Shown here in pieces: positions 8,815 through 17,600 of a stretch of 63,294 bases of DNA (the stretch's first letter is position 1; every line of letters starts with the position of its first letter). Source of the stretch: Mollicutes bacterium (GTDB lineage: Bacteria; Bacillota_I; Bacilli_A; Izemoplasmatales; Izemoplasmataceae); assembly GCA_003554025.1 (NCBI GenBank), contig PWFC01000069.1, positions 1 to 63,294 of the forward strand. The letters are read 5' to 3'. Under the pieces are notes generated by a model. That model searched no databases and was not told the origin of the DNA. It saw nothing but the letters and a program-made list of their open reading frames with translations. The position numbers and the translations under genes were made by a program.

Positions 8815-11295
8815 ATGAAGATATTTTTCAAGTATGTTGTCCACGCGATGCTTGAAAAGAAGGCAAGGCTGGTTTTGCTTCTGTTCGCCTTTACACTCTC
8901 TACCGCCTTGTTCTTTGCAAGTCTCGGCCTTGCCGACATCATCGTGGATAGCGTATCCCGCCCCATCGTCGAGAAGACGGAGGGAAACCATATACGAATT
9001 GTACCGGAAACCGGAGACCCCTTTTTCGATATTGACGATATTGTTCCCGCGGGCATTGAATCCTTTACGGCTTCGATTGCCCTTTCGGGCGTGGTTTAGA
9101 ATATGGATTATGAAATTGTCTCCATGCATGGCCGAAACTGGGGATCCCTTTCTGGTTTTACGTTTGTCGATTCGCCCACAACGGATGATTTCAATGGTCC
9201 TTCGGCCATTGTTTCAGCCCGTGTCGCTGGGCTTTTTTCTTTGGAACGAGGAGATTCTTTGGAGGGGATGTTTGCCGGAGAGACCCACAAACTGGACATC
9301 GTCGGTATCGCATCGAATCAAGGCGTTTTCTACGGCGACACAAACAGAGGGTTCGAAGTGGTCGTTCCACACGAGTACGTTGCCGGAACCTTGGGGGTTG
9401 AAGGACTTTACAACCATGTGGTTGCGGTAAAAAGCGGGGATACGCTCGAAACTTCCTTGAACCATTTCAACGAGGCGAACCAAGAGTATCGCGGCATCCC
9501 CCTTTATAACGAAGATCTTGTGGCTTCTATGGTCAGCCAACAAGTGAACGCGCTGTTGTTTATGCTAGTTTTTATCGTGCTTGTCAGCGGCGTCATCATT
9601 TATGGGGCTTTTAAACTCATCGTCACCGAAAGGAGACGGGTGATAGGCACTTTTTTGAGCCAAGGCGCAACCAAGGGCACAATCCGTCGTATTCTTTTTC
9701 TTGAGAGTTTCGTTTATGGTGTGATTGGCGGGGGGCTTGGCATCGCACTTGGCATCGGCATTTTGTATTTTTTGAACGATTATGGTTCTCCGCTCCGGGC
9801 GTACGGCATGGTCGAACCTTTTCGGTTTGAGGGAATCTTGATTCTTTACGCTATGTTGTTCTCGATCGGTTTTGCGATGGTTTCGGCGCTTTTTCCTGTT
9901 TATCGAAGCGCTCGACGCGAGGTCAAAAACATCATCCTTGATATTCGCGAAGCTCACAAAAGGAAAAGGTTCGTGTCTTTTGCCGTCGGACTTGTCCTGC
10001 TAAGCGGAAGCGCAATTTTAAGTTATGCCTATCCTTCTATGGCCGTCAATTTGGCGCCACTTTTGATGATGGCGGCCATTGTCGGCGTTTTGATGATTTA
10101 TCCGCACGTCATGAATGTTCTCGTTTCTCTTTTGTTCCGACGGCTTCTTCCCTATTTGCGCATGACGGCTTTGTCTATGCAAAATGTACGCACGTCTTCG
10201 GCGCTACGGGGAAACATTAGCGTCATCGTGATAGCCGCTATTTCCGTTGTCACGGTCGTTTCCTTGAGTTCGTCGATGGTAAGGATTGTCACCGATGCCT
10301 TCGACTCGATGCGCTTTGATATCTATGTTTCAAACATTCAGGCAAACGATTTTGAAAGCAGGAGCGCGATGTTGCAAAGATTGCGCGACGATGAGCGTAT
10401 TGTTTCAAAGAGTATAATGGAGACCACAATGGAAGAAGGCAGTGTAAATGGGGAGTTCGCTGTAGCTGAAGGCATCGACCCCGCGCTATTTGACGATTTC
10501 ACCGCATACATCGATTTCATCAACAAGGATGGCGACAACATGTTAGAGCCTTTAAAAGCGACGGAAGAGAGAAACACCGTAATTGCGACCACCACGGCTA
10601 AAAGGCTAGGGCTGGATGTTGGTTCTGCCGTAGATTTGGATATAAACGGCATCGTGAAGACATACAACGTGACGGGCATTGTGGATGTTCGGCTTTGGAA
10701 CACCCGGGATATGTTTTTCGTCAATTTGCAGAACTTAAGGGAAGACCACCATGTCGACCATGGCAGAATCTATTTTGACACGAACGAGGACCCCGATACG
10801 CTAGCCTCGGAATTGCAGGACTATTTCCGCCGGTTCGGGGGTATCGTGCAAACGCGCGATGAAACGCGAGACATAAATATTGAGAACAACCACCAATTAT
10901 CGAGAATGTTGAGTGCGTTTTCACTGTTTGCGATTGTCATCGGTTCCTTTGGCGCTTTGAACAACATGTTTATCAGTTATTTGCAGCGGAAGCGCGATTT
11001 TGCGGTGTTGGAATCGCTTGGGACCCATAAAGGACAAAGAAACCGGATACTGCTGGGCGAATCGTTGTTTTGCGTGGTTTTTGCCATGTTGGTGGTTATG
11101 CTATACGGAACTTTTCATGCCCGCTTGGTAGGTCAGGTCGCAAGTTTTATTCTCTTGCCAATGGATATCAGGTTTTCATTTATGGAGATGTTGCCCTTCT
11201 TATTGGCATCGATAGTTATTTACACGTTTGCGACGCTGCCGCTGTTGTCCAAAACCAAGAAACTCAACGTTATTGAGGAGATGAAGATGGAATGA
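8815..11295 (+). pseudogene. FtsX-family ABC transporter permease interrupted by an in-frame TAG
   Basis: A single frame runs from ATG 8815 (aggagg upstream) to 11295 except for one TAG at 9097-9099. The N-terminal 94 residues hold the first transmembrane helix (RLVLLLFAFTLSTALFF) and the start of an extracytoplasmic domain. The 731 residues after the stop continue that domain, then carry an FtsX-like permease core, a second large extracytoplasmic region and a second FtsX core. The reading across the stop is GVV-stop-NMDYEIV. A codon change such as CAG to TAG would explain it. The ATG at 9103 has no ribosome site, and a protein starting there would lack its first membrane helix. The partner ATPase overlaps the 3' end. 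The lesion could be real decay or a sequencing error. Confidence 0.8.
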
Positions 11296-11996
11296 TTCAA
11301 AAGACAAACGACCATTTGGAACACTGCATTAAGGTAGAGGGCTTGAAAAAGACGTTTTTGAACGGAACTGTGCCCGTTGAAGTCTTGAAAGGCCTTGATT
11401 TTACGATCGCTCCGGGAGAGTTCGTTTCAATCATGGGCCCCTCTGGAAGCGGGAAATCCACATTGCTTTACCTTCTTGGAGCTTTGGACACTTCTAGCGA
11501 AGGAGCGGTTCTATTAAACGGCAAGAATTTAGGGTCTATGAAAGCTCGTGAGAAGAGGGTTTTACGACGCAGGGAACTGGGGTTTGTGTTTCAGTTTTAC
11601 AATTTGGTGCCGAACCTTACCGTCGAGGAAAACATCTTGCTTCCGATTATTCTTGACGGGAAACCTATTAAGAAGTATAAAAAGAGGTTGGAAGAACTGC
11701 TGCACATCATCGGTATGGAAGATCGTCGCACGCATACTCCCAAAAAGCTATCGGGTGGCCAACAACAGCGTGTTGCCGTCGCTAGGGCGCTTATTTTCAA
11801 TCCGGATGTGCTTTTGTTGGATGAGCCTACGGGCAATCTGGACTCCACAAACAGTGAAAGCTTGATGAAGCTCATCGTCGACATAAACCGCACCTTCAAA
11901 ACCACCGTTGTCCAAGTGACGCACTCGGACAAGTTTGCGGCTTGGGGACACAGGATCATACACCTTGAAGACGGATTGTTGCAGAAGCAAGCTTAA
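11292..11996 (+). CDS. ABC transporter ATP-binding protein, MacB/LolD type
   Basis: ATPase partner of the FtsX-type permease upstream, whose stop it overlaps (ATGA), so the two are translationally coupled. 234 residues, full length for the family. Walker A GPSGSGKST, the Q-loop QFYNLVPNLTVEEN, signature LSGGQQQRVAVARAL, Walker B VLLLDEPTGNLD and the H-loop THSDKF are intact. MacB/LolD ATPases drive mechanotransmission in peptide or lipoprotein export and in antibiotic-peptide resistance; the substrate here is unknown. Because the permease carries a stop codon and the following envelope protein gene is broken, this intact ATPase may be orphaned. Confidence 0.92.
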   Translation: MIQKTNDHLEHCIKVEGLKKTFLNGTVPVEVLKGLDFTIAPGEFVSIMGPSGSGKSTLLYLLGALDTSSEGAVLLNGKNLGSMKAREKRVLRRRELGFVFQFYNLVPNLTVEENILLPIILDGKPIKKYKKRLEELLHIIGMEDRRTHTPKKLSGGQQQRVAVARALIFNPDVLLLDEPTGNLDSTNSESLMKLIVDINRTFKTTVVQVTHSDKFAAWGHRIIHLEDGLLQKQA

Positions 11997-12095
11997 TTGT
12001 CCTTGATTCATTCTTGCAAACAGTTTTTCAAAGCATTCTATAAAAGAGAGGGGAAGTATAATAGATTTCTGACAATCTGTTATACGCGTAACGAC

Positions 12096-13516
12096 ATGAA
12101 AGAATTTATGAATACGTTGGAACAAGAGCTATCGCCACTAGAATCCTCAAAACGCCGAGACGTCATTCGGCATTATGAAGAACGTTTCCGCCACGAACGC
12201 ATCTACGAGGGCAAAACAGATGAAGAAATCATAAAGGAGCTTGGAAATCCTAAGGAGATTGCGGCAAAGATTTTGCGGGAAGAGGGGTATGTATCGGAAG
12301 AGCCTTTCGAAGACGCTCATAAAGAACCGCAAATTTGGAAAGCTTTTTGGCTGGTGCTTTTCGATGTGTTCGTTGTTGCATGGTTCTTACCAGCTCTCAT
12401 AGGAATCGCTTTTTCTCTTATCGGAGCGATTGGCTCGATGTTCGTGTCCCTTTGGGATGCGCAGACCATCGGCCTTGACGGACTGGTAAGCGTTTTGTTC
12501 TTTTTGGGCGCCGGGTATCTTTTGTTCGTGCTCGCGCTTTGGATATTCGACCGAATCCTCGCTTTCGTACATTGGTTGATCAAAGCGCATGTACGGGCTT
12601 TTGCCTTGACCATCCCCAAGCAAGTTTTGCAAACGCTCAACACGCTGCGTCCAAGGTCTTTCTTCTTGAAAAGGCCCGGCCTTTCAAGATTGAAAGGCGC
12701 TTTGCAAATCTTCGGTGTTTTGTTGATTGTCACTAGCCTCGCTTTAGCGTTCGCAGGAGTTGGAGGGTTTTACTTTCAATCTCCGACGTATGAATACGTC
12801 CGTTTAGAAGATGCTCGCGTTGTGGAGGCGGAAGAATCTTGGAATATACATGTGGTGTCCGACATCGGCGCCATAACGTTTCACACCGCTTCTAACGACA
12901 ACTTTCACGTAGAGGCTTATACGCCGGAGACGCCTTGTATTCGGTGGATTTCAACGAAGAGGACGGGACAATCCGTATTGAGAATGTTTTGGACCGGAAC
13001 TGGTTTCACATCTTTTTCTTCTTTGATTTCTTCACCCCCCAACCATCCATAGATGTATACGTGCCCGAAAATATCCAACTGGAAAACATAGAAGTCTCTT
13101 CAGTAAACGGCAGCGTGCAAATGCGCAATTTCACCATGGACTCTATAGATGTTTCCACCGTCAATGGCGGCATTGATTTCAGAAATCTAACGGTTGAAAC
13201 GACGGTGGATTTAAAAACAACGAACGGCACTATCGAACTATATAGTTTGTCGGCCGATGGCTACAATTTGCAAACGACAAACGGTGGGGTTGAATTGCGA
13301 GATTTGAACGAACCGTCGTTGCCCGGAAACGCCTTGAATGTACAAACGACAAATGGAAAAATTGCCTTGCGTAATGTGTATGTTTCTGACGTCGATTTGT
13401 AGACAACAAACGGTTCAATCACATACGCCAACGACGATCAGGAGTTTGAAGTTGACAGACTGCGCGCACGCACCACACGGGGCTCTGTTTCGGTTGACGT
13501 GAGCGAAAAAGAGTAA
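12096..13516 (+). pseudogene. DUF1700 (HAAS)/DUF4097-type envelope protein, broken by a frameshift and a nonsense codon
   Basis: Residues 1-80 form a DUF1700/HAAS-like helical domain (EFMNTLEQELSPL... YEERF... IIKELGNPKEIAAKIL). Three or four membrane helices follow, then a beta-helical DUF4097-like region with repeated TTNG motifs. The frame from ATG 12096 fails near 12929. There, loss of one base in a gag-gac stretch shifts the frame, and restoring it joins YTPE to DALYSVDF. A second lesion is TAG at 13400-13402, in the series LQTTNG, VQTTNG, L-stop-TTNG, so it replaces a Gln codon. The original product ended at TAA 13514-13516. No good ribosome site precedes the start; a TATAAT is at 12057-12062. 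Family members often act with PadR regulators and ABC transporters in envelope stress. Confidence 0.8.
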
Positions 13517-13541
13517 TATCCATTTTAAATCGACTTTGATA

Positions 13542-13550
13542 TGGTATAAT
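13542..13550 (+). promoter_or_regulatory. RND-pump operon promoter, extended -10
   Basis: TGG plus TATAAT (13545-13550), with no convincing -35. The predicted start near 13557 falls inside the following palindrome, an ideal position for repression. Confidence 0.65.
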
Positions 13551-13580
13551 AATACCCGACCGAATATTCGGTCGGGTATT
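13551..13580 (+). promoter_or_regulatory. 30-bp perfect palindrome: probable TetR operator, possibly also an attenuator
   Basis: The 30 bases equal their own reverse complement, with centre CCGAATATTCGG. They begin directly after the -10 and cover the predicted transcription start. TetR-family operators commonly carry ACCGA...TCGGT half-sites, and a TetR gene is the second gene of this operon, so autoregulation of pump and regulator is likely. The palindrome is followed by TTTTTT (to 13584), so its RNA could also form an intrinsic terminator-like hairpin. Which role dominates is an inference. Confidence 0.75.
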
Positions 13581-13604
13581 TTTTCTAACAAAGGATGTGT
13601 GGTC

Positions 13605-16600
13605 ATGAAACAATTCATCAATTTTTCCGTGGATAAAATCATTACCGTTTTGATGGTCGTTGTCGCGGTCATCGTTTTTGGGGTTGTTTCGTTTAACCGT
13701 TTGACGACGGATTTGTTTCCCGATGTGAACATTCCTTATGCGGTGGTGGTGACGACCTACCCCGGCGCGACCCCCGATGAGGTTGAACAAAACGTATCGG
13801 TACCACTAGAAAACGTATTTCAGACTACGACGAATATTCGCGAGGTGACGACACAGTCGCAAGAAAACTATTCGATGGTCATGTTGGAGTTCGCTCCCGA
13901 TGCGGATATGGACACTGCTCTAGTCGAGATGCGTGAAAACCTTAATTTGATATTGGACGATTTGCCTGATGAAGCGGGAAATCCTGCCATATTGCGATTG
14001 AATCCTGAAATGCTTCCCATCATGAATTTTAGCGTTTCTTATGAAGGAAAGGACCTTGAGGAGCTGACCGAATGGACGGAAAACACGTTGTCTCCTCGTT
14101 TGGAACGCATTCCCGGCGTCGCGAACTTGACCATTTCCGGCGCGTTTGAGTCCGAGATTAGAGTGACTCTCGATCAAGAATCGATCGATGAATACAACGA
14201 AGAAATTGAGGAAGAATGGGACGATTTGGAAACCATCATGGAAAACCTCGGAATTCCTCTTCCTGAGGATATGCCGAGACTGACCTTGGACAAAGAGCAT
14301 GTAGGCAACGTTTTGCAAGCTCAGAACTTCGCTTTTCCTTCCGGATTCATTGAGGTGGACGGAACCGAATACATGGTTCGCGTCGGCGACGATTTGGGCA
14401 GCTTGGACGACATCAAAGAACTGACCGTTTTTGATTTGTCCACCGCGGCGATTCCGGCCCCGATCTCTTTCCCGAAAGTGTCGGTTTCCGATATCGCCGA
14501 AGTGGATTTTGTGGACGCTCGTGACCGTCAGTACTCGAAAGTGAACGGAGAAAACGCCTTGACCGTCAGTATCCAAAAAGGCGGGGATTACGCCACGACC
14601 GATGTGACCGAAAACATCCACGCCGCATTTGCGGAGTTGGCCGAAGAAGATGACGATTTTGAAGTGACCGTCCTTTTGGACCAAGGCGAATACATCAACA
14701 TGGCTACCGGTAGCGTTGTTCAAAATCTGATTATCGGTGGTATATTGGCCATCATAGTGCTTTTTGTGTTCTTGCGGAGTTTCCGTATGACCTTTATTGT
14801 CGGCGTGGCCATACCCATCAGTTTGCTTTTTGCGATTATTTTGATCTATGTATCGGGTATGACGCTGAATATTGTGTCATTGGGCGGTTTGGCGTTAGGC
14901 ATTGGAATGTTGGTCGATAACAGTATTGTGGTGATTGAAAACATTTTCCGGATGAAAAAAGACGGCGCCACCAATAAGGAGGCCGCCGTACGCGGCGCCC
15001 ATCAGGTCAGTGGAGCGATTATCGCCAGCACGTTGACCACAATCGGTGTGTTCTTGCCAATTATGTTCATTGAAGATTTCATTCGTGAAATTTTTGTGCA
15101 ACTCGCATTGACCATTTCCTTTAGCCTCTTTGCTTCCTTGTTGATTGCGTTGACCTTTGTCCCCACGATTGCCAACCGAATCTTGCGTGAAGAAGATGAA
15201 GAAGGTTCAGAACCTGTAAAGCCGAAAACGACACCGTTCTTTGAAAAAATCAAGGGCGCATACGCCAAAGTTCTCGAAGGCCTCTTCAAAGTGAAAGCCG
15301 TCGTCGTCGCCGTTGTGCTCGGATTGTTCGTGGCTTCTTTCTTCTTAGCGACTTCTAGAGGATTCCAGTTCTTCCCGCCTACGGATGAGGGAACTTTGCG
15401 AGCCACCTTAGAGATTACGGCCGAGGAACCGATGGGTTTTGAGGAGTTTTCAACGAAACTTGATGAACTATATGAAGATTTGCGTGAATACGACGATATA
15501 GAAACCATCGGCATTTCCCTTGGTGGAGAGTTTGCCATGCTTGGGTTCACCGGAGGCACTCAAAATAGTGCCAACATCAATATTGTGTTGCGCGACGATC
15601 GCCGGTTGTCCACTGCGGAGATGGCGGAAGAAGTGCAAACGTTGCTTGAAACGGATTACGACATGTTTGAAAGCAGTGTTACGGGAACGGAAGCCGACGC
15701 CGCCGCGCTCATTGGCGAGGGCGTTCAGGTTCGTTTGAAAGGGCCCGAGCTTGAGACGCTGCGCGAAGAAGCCGTCAAACTCGCGGATCTCTTAGAGGAT
15801 GTCGAAGGCACCGCCGATGTGGATTCCGGCCTTGGCATCCCGCAACAAGAAATCAAAGTCACCGTGGACAAAGACGCTGCGATACGACGCGGGTTTACGG
15901 TGGCGCAAGTGTTGCAGCAAGTCGCCGAATACCTTAGCGAACCCGAAATGATCACCAACGTCACGATGAATGGGCGCAGTTACAACCTGTATATTTACGA
16001 CGAAGACGAAAGCAAGCGAACCAGCATAGAAGACCTTGACGAACTCCGCGGCCTTTCGCTTGGCACAAGCCCGATTGGTACGGAAATATTGCTTGAAGAC
16101 ATCGCCGAAGTGGGCGTTCAAACCGGATATACCCGCATAACTCGCGTGGATGGCGCTAGGTCGATTACCGTCGACGCAAGCATCGCCAGCGGGCACAACA
16201 CGTCAATTGTGGCCCGCGATATAGAAGCCGTGCTCGACGATTACGAGTTGCCTTCGGGTTACGATTACGAAGTCCTTGGTGAAGACGAGGAGATTATGGC
16301 CGCTATCGATACGTTAATCCTTGTGGGCACTATCGGAATCTTGTTGGTGTATATGATTATGGCTTCGCAGTTCCAATCCCTCACCTATCCATTCATCATT
16401 ATGTTCACCATTCCTCTTGCTTTTACCGGCGGGTTTAGCATCCTTTATGTACTTGGCATGCCGGTAAGCATAGTCGCAATTATCGGACTGATTATTCTTT
16501 CCGGGGTGGTCGTCAACAACGGCATCGTTCTTGTGGATTACATCAATCAACTAAGAGCGCGCGGCTATGAACTCAAAGAAGCCATTTTCGAAGCCGGAAA

Positions 16601-16967
16601 AGTACGTTTGCGACCGATTTTCATGACGGCTTTGACCACAATCTTGGCGTTGACGACTTTGGCCATCGGTTTTGGCCAAGGGGCCGAGTTGACTCAACCC
16701 ATGGCCATCACCGCAATCGGCGGATTGTTCTACGCCACGTTTTTGACCATCTTCTTGGTTCCGATTATGTACCATATCCTCACGCTGCACGGGCGGTATG
16801 TGTTTGGTCTTCCCACAGGGTTGATCGCCATCGGAATGACAATTTATTACCTTGTCGTTGGCAACTACTTTTATGCGTTTATCGGGTTTGTCCTTGCCGC
16901 GTTGGTTGCGACCATTGTGCTGTTCTTGCCCGAAAACGGTAAGACGGAGGGACGCCTCAATGAATAG
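13605..16967 (+). CDS. RND-family efflux transporter (SwrC/AcrB-like)
   Basis: Proton-driven multidrug or surfactant export across the cytoplasmic membrane. ATG 13605 has aaaggatg upstream and lies after the operator; 1120 residues, normal for the family. The layout is typical: TM1 at about 10-30, a first large porter loop, six helices including LGIGMLVDNSIVVIENIF (the TM4 motif with the proton-relay Asp), a second porter loop, then helices 8-12 ending in a hydrophobic tail. No periplasmic adaptor or outer-membrane channel gene is adjacent, as expected for a monoderm; Bacillus SwrC (YerP) is the best-known relative. It overlaps the TetR gene by 8 bases, so the pump and regulator are cotranscribed. 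Confidence 0.93.
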   Translation: MKQFINFSVDKIITVLMVVVAVIVFGVVSFNRLTTDLFPDVNIPYAVVVTTYPGATPDEVEQNVSVPLENVFQTTTNIREVTTQSQENYSMVMLEFAPDADMDTALVEMRENLNLILDDLPDEAGNPAILRLNPEMLPIMNFSVSYEGKDLEELTEWTENTLSPRLERIPGVANLTISGAFESEIRVTLDQESIDEYNEEIEEEWDDLETIMENLGIPLPEDMPRLTLDKEHVGNVLQAQNFAFPSGFIEVDGTEYMVRVGDDLGSLDDIKELTVFDLSTAAIPAPISFPKVSVSDIAEVDFVDARDRQYSKVNGENALTVSIQKGGDYATTDVTENIHAAFAELAEEDDDFEVTVLLDQGEYINMATGSVVQNLIIGGILAIIVLFVFLRSFRMTFIVGVAIPISLLFAIILIYVSGMTLNIVSLGGLALGIGMLVDNSIVVIENIFRMKKDGATNKEAAVRGAHQVSGAIIASTLTTIGVFLPIMFIEDFIREIFVQLALTISFSLFASLLIALTFVPTIANRILREEDEEGSEPVKPKTTPFFEKIKGAYAKVLEGLFKVKAVVVAVVLGLFVASFFLATSRGFQFFPPTDEGTLRATLEITAEEPMGFEEFSTKLDELYEDLREYDDIETIGISLGGEFAMLGFTGGTQNSANINIVLRDDRRLSTAEMAEEVQTLLETDYDMFESSVTGTEADAAALIGEGVQVRLKGPELETLREEAVKLADLLEDVEGTADVDSGLGIPQQEIKVTVDKDAAIRRGFTVAQVLQQVAEYLSEPEMITNVTMNGRSYNLYIYDEDESKRTSIEDLDELRGLSLGTSPIGTEILLEDIAEVGVQTGYTRITRVDGARSITVDASIASGHNTSIVARDIEAVLDDYELPSGYDYEVLGEDEEIMAAIDTLILVGTIGILLVYMIMASQFQSLTYPFIIMFTIPLAFTGGFSILYVLGMPVSIVAIIGLIILSGVVVNNGIVLVDYINQLRARGYELKEAIFEAGKVRLRPIFMTALTTILALTTLAIGFGQGAELTQPMAITAIGGLFYATFLTIFLVPIMYHILTLHGRYVFGLPTGLIAIGMTIYYLVVGNYFYAFIGFVLAALVATIVLFLPENGKTEGRLNE

Positions 16968-17571
16968 GGATACTTCCAGAGAGCCCTCCGAAAAAAAAGA
17001 AGCCGTGTTGAACGCTGTCTTGGAGCATTTGAACTCACCCACAAGCGGCGAGAAACTCACCATATCGAACATCGCCCAAAAGATCGATATCGGCAAAAGC
17101 ACCATTTATGAGTATTTTGAAAGCAAAGAGGATATGATCACAAGCGCGTTGATGCTTCTGATGGAAAAATACGAAGACGCGCTTCTCGATTGGGAGACGT
17201 TTGCCGGGTTGACCTTCAAAGAAGCCTTCTTGACCCATTATCGAAAACTCCTTGACCTTTCTGAGGAAAACCGCATGTTGCAAGAATTCACTCATCACCC
17301 CGATGTTGCGCTCCTGCCGGAGCACAAGAAGAAATTGCTCATGAAGAAAATGCGAAAGACTATGGACGCTTTCCAAGCCCGGATGATGGAAATCTTTCAA
17401 AAAGGCGTTGACGAAGGAACGCTTAATGGAAGCATCGACCAAACACGCCGACAAAGCATAGAGTCCTTGATTTTCGGCAGCGTCTTTGCCTATTGCGACC
17501 CTTTTAACGATTGGGACGCCCAGTCTACCGCTGAAGACGTTTATCGGTGCATCGTCAAGTTGCATCGTTAA
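16960..17571 (+). CDS. TetR-family transcriptional regulator of the RND pump
   Basis: 203 residues. Start ATG 16960 overlaps the pump stop (TAG 16965-16967) and has acggagg upstream, so it is translationally coupled. The N-terminal helix-turn-helix is clear: LTISNIAQKIDIGKSTIYEYFESKEDMI, about residues 34-60. The C-terminal ligand domain is helical and unassigned. It most likely binds the 30-bp palindrome upstream of the pump and represses both genes until a pump substrate binds. The ligand is unknown. Confidence 0.92.
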   Translation: MNRDTSREPSEKKEAVLNAVLEHLNSPTSGEKLTISNIAQKIDIGKSTIYEYFESKEDMITSALMLLMEKYEDALLDWETFAGLTFKEAFLTHYRKLLDLSEENRMLQEFTHHPDVALLPEHKKKLLMKKMRKTMDAFQARMMEIFQKGVDEGTLNGSIDQTRRQSIESLIFGSVFAYCDPFNDWDAQSTAEDVYRCIVKLHR

Positions 17572-17572
17572 C

Positions 17573-17600
17573 AAAAGACCGCTCGCTCGAGCGGTCTTTT
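17573..17600 (+). terminator. Bidirectional intrinsic terminator
   Basis: A 13-bp stem (aaaagaccgctcg / cgagcggtctttt) has A-runs and T-runs on both sides. It ends the RND-tetR operon and, on the other strand, the convergent radical SAM gene. Confidence 0.85.

Noticed and set aside
9103-11295. Independent ABC permease gene starting after the TAG
   Set aside because: No ribosome site before ATG 9103 and the frame is the direct continuation of the N-terminal membrane segment; treated as one interrupted gene.
12935-13402. Separate DUF4097 gene starting at TTG 12935
   Set aside because: It lacks a ribosome site and continues the upstream gene after a one-base frameshift; the sequence after TAG 13402 also continues the same repeat.
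9097-13402. General recoding of TAG as Gln
   Set aside because: TAG terminates several intact genes with another gene starting directly after it (for example 41399-41401 and 59434-59436).
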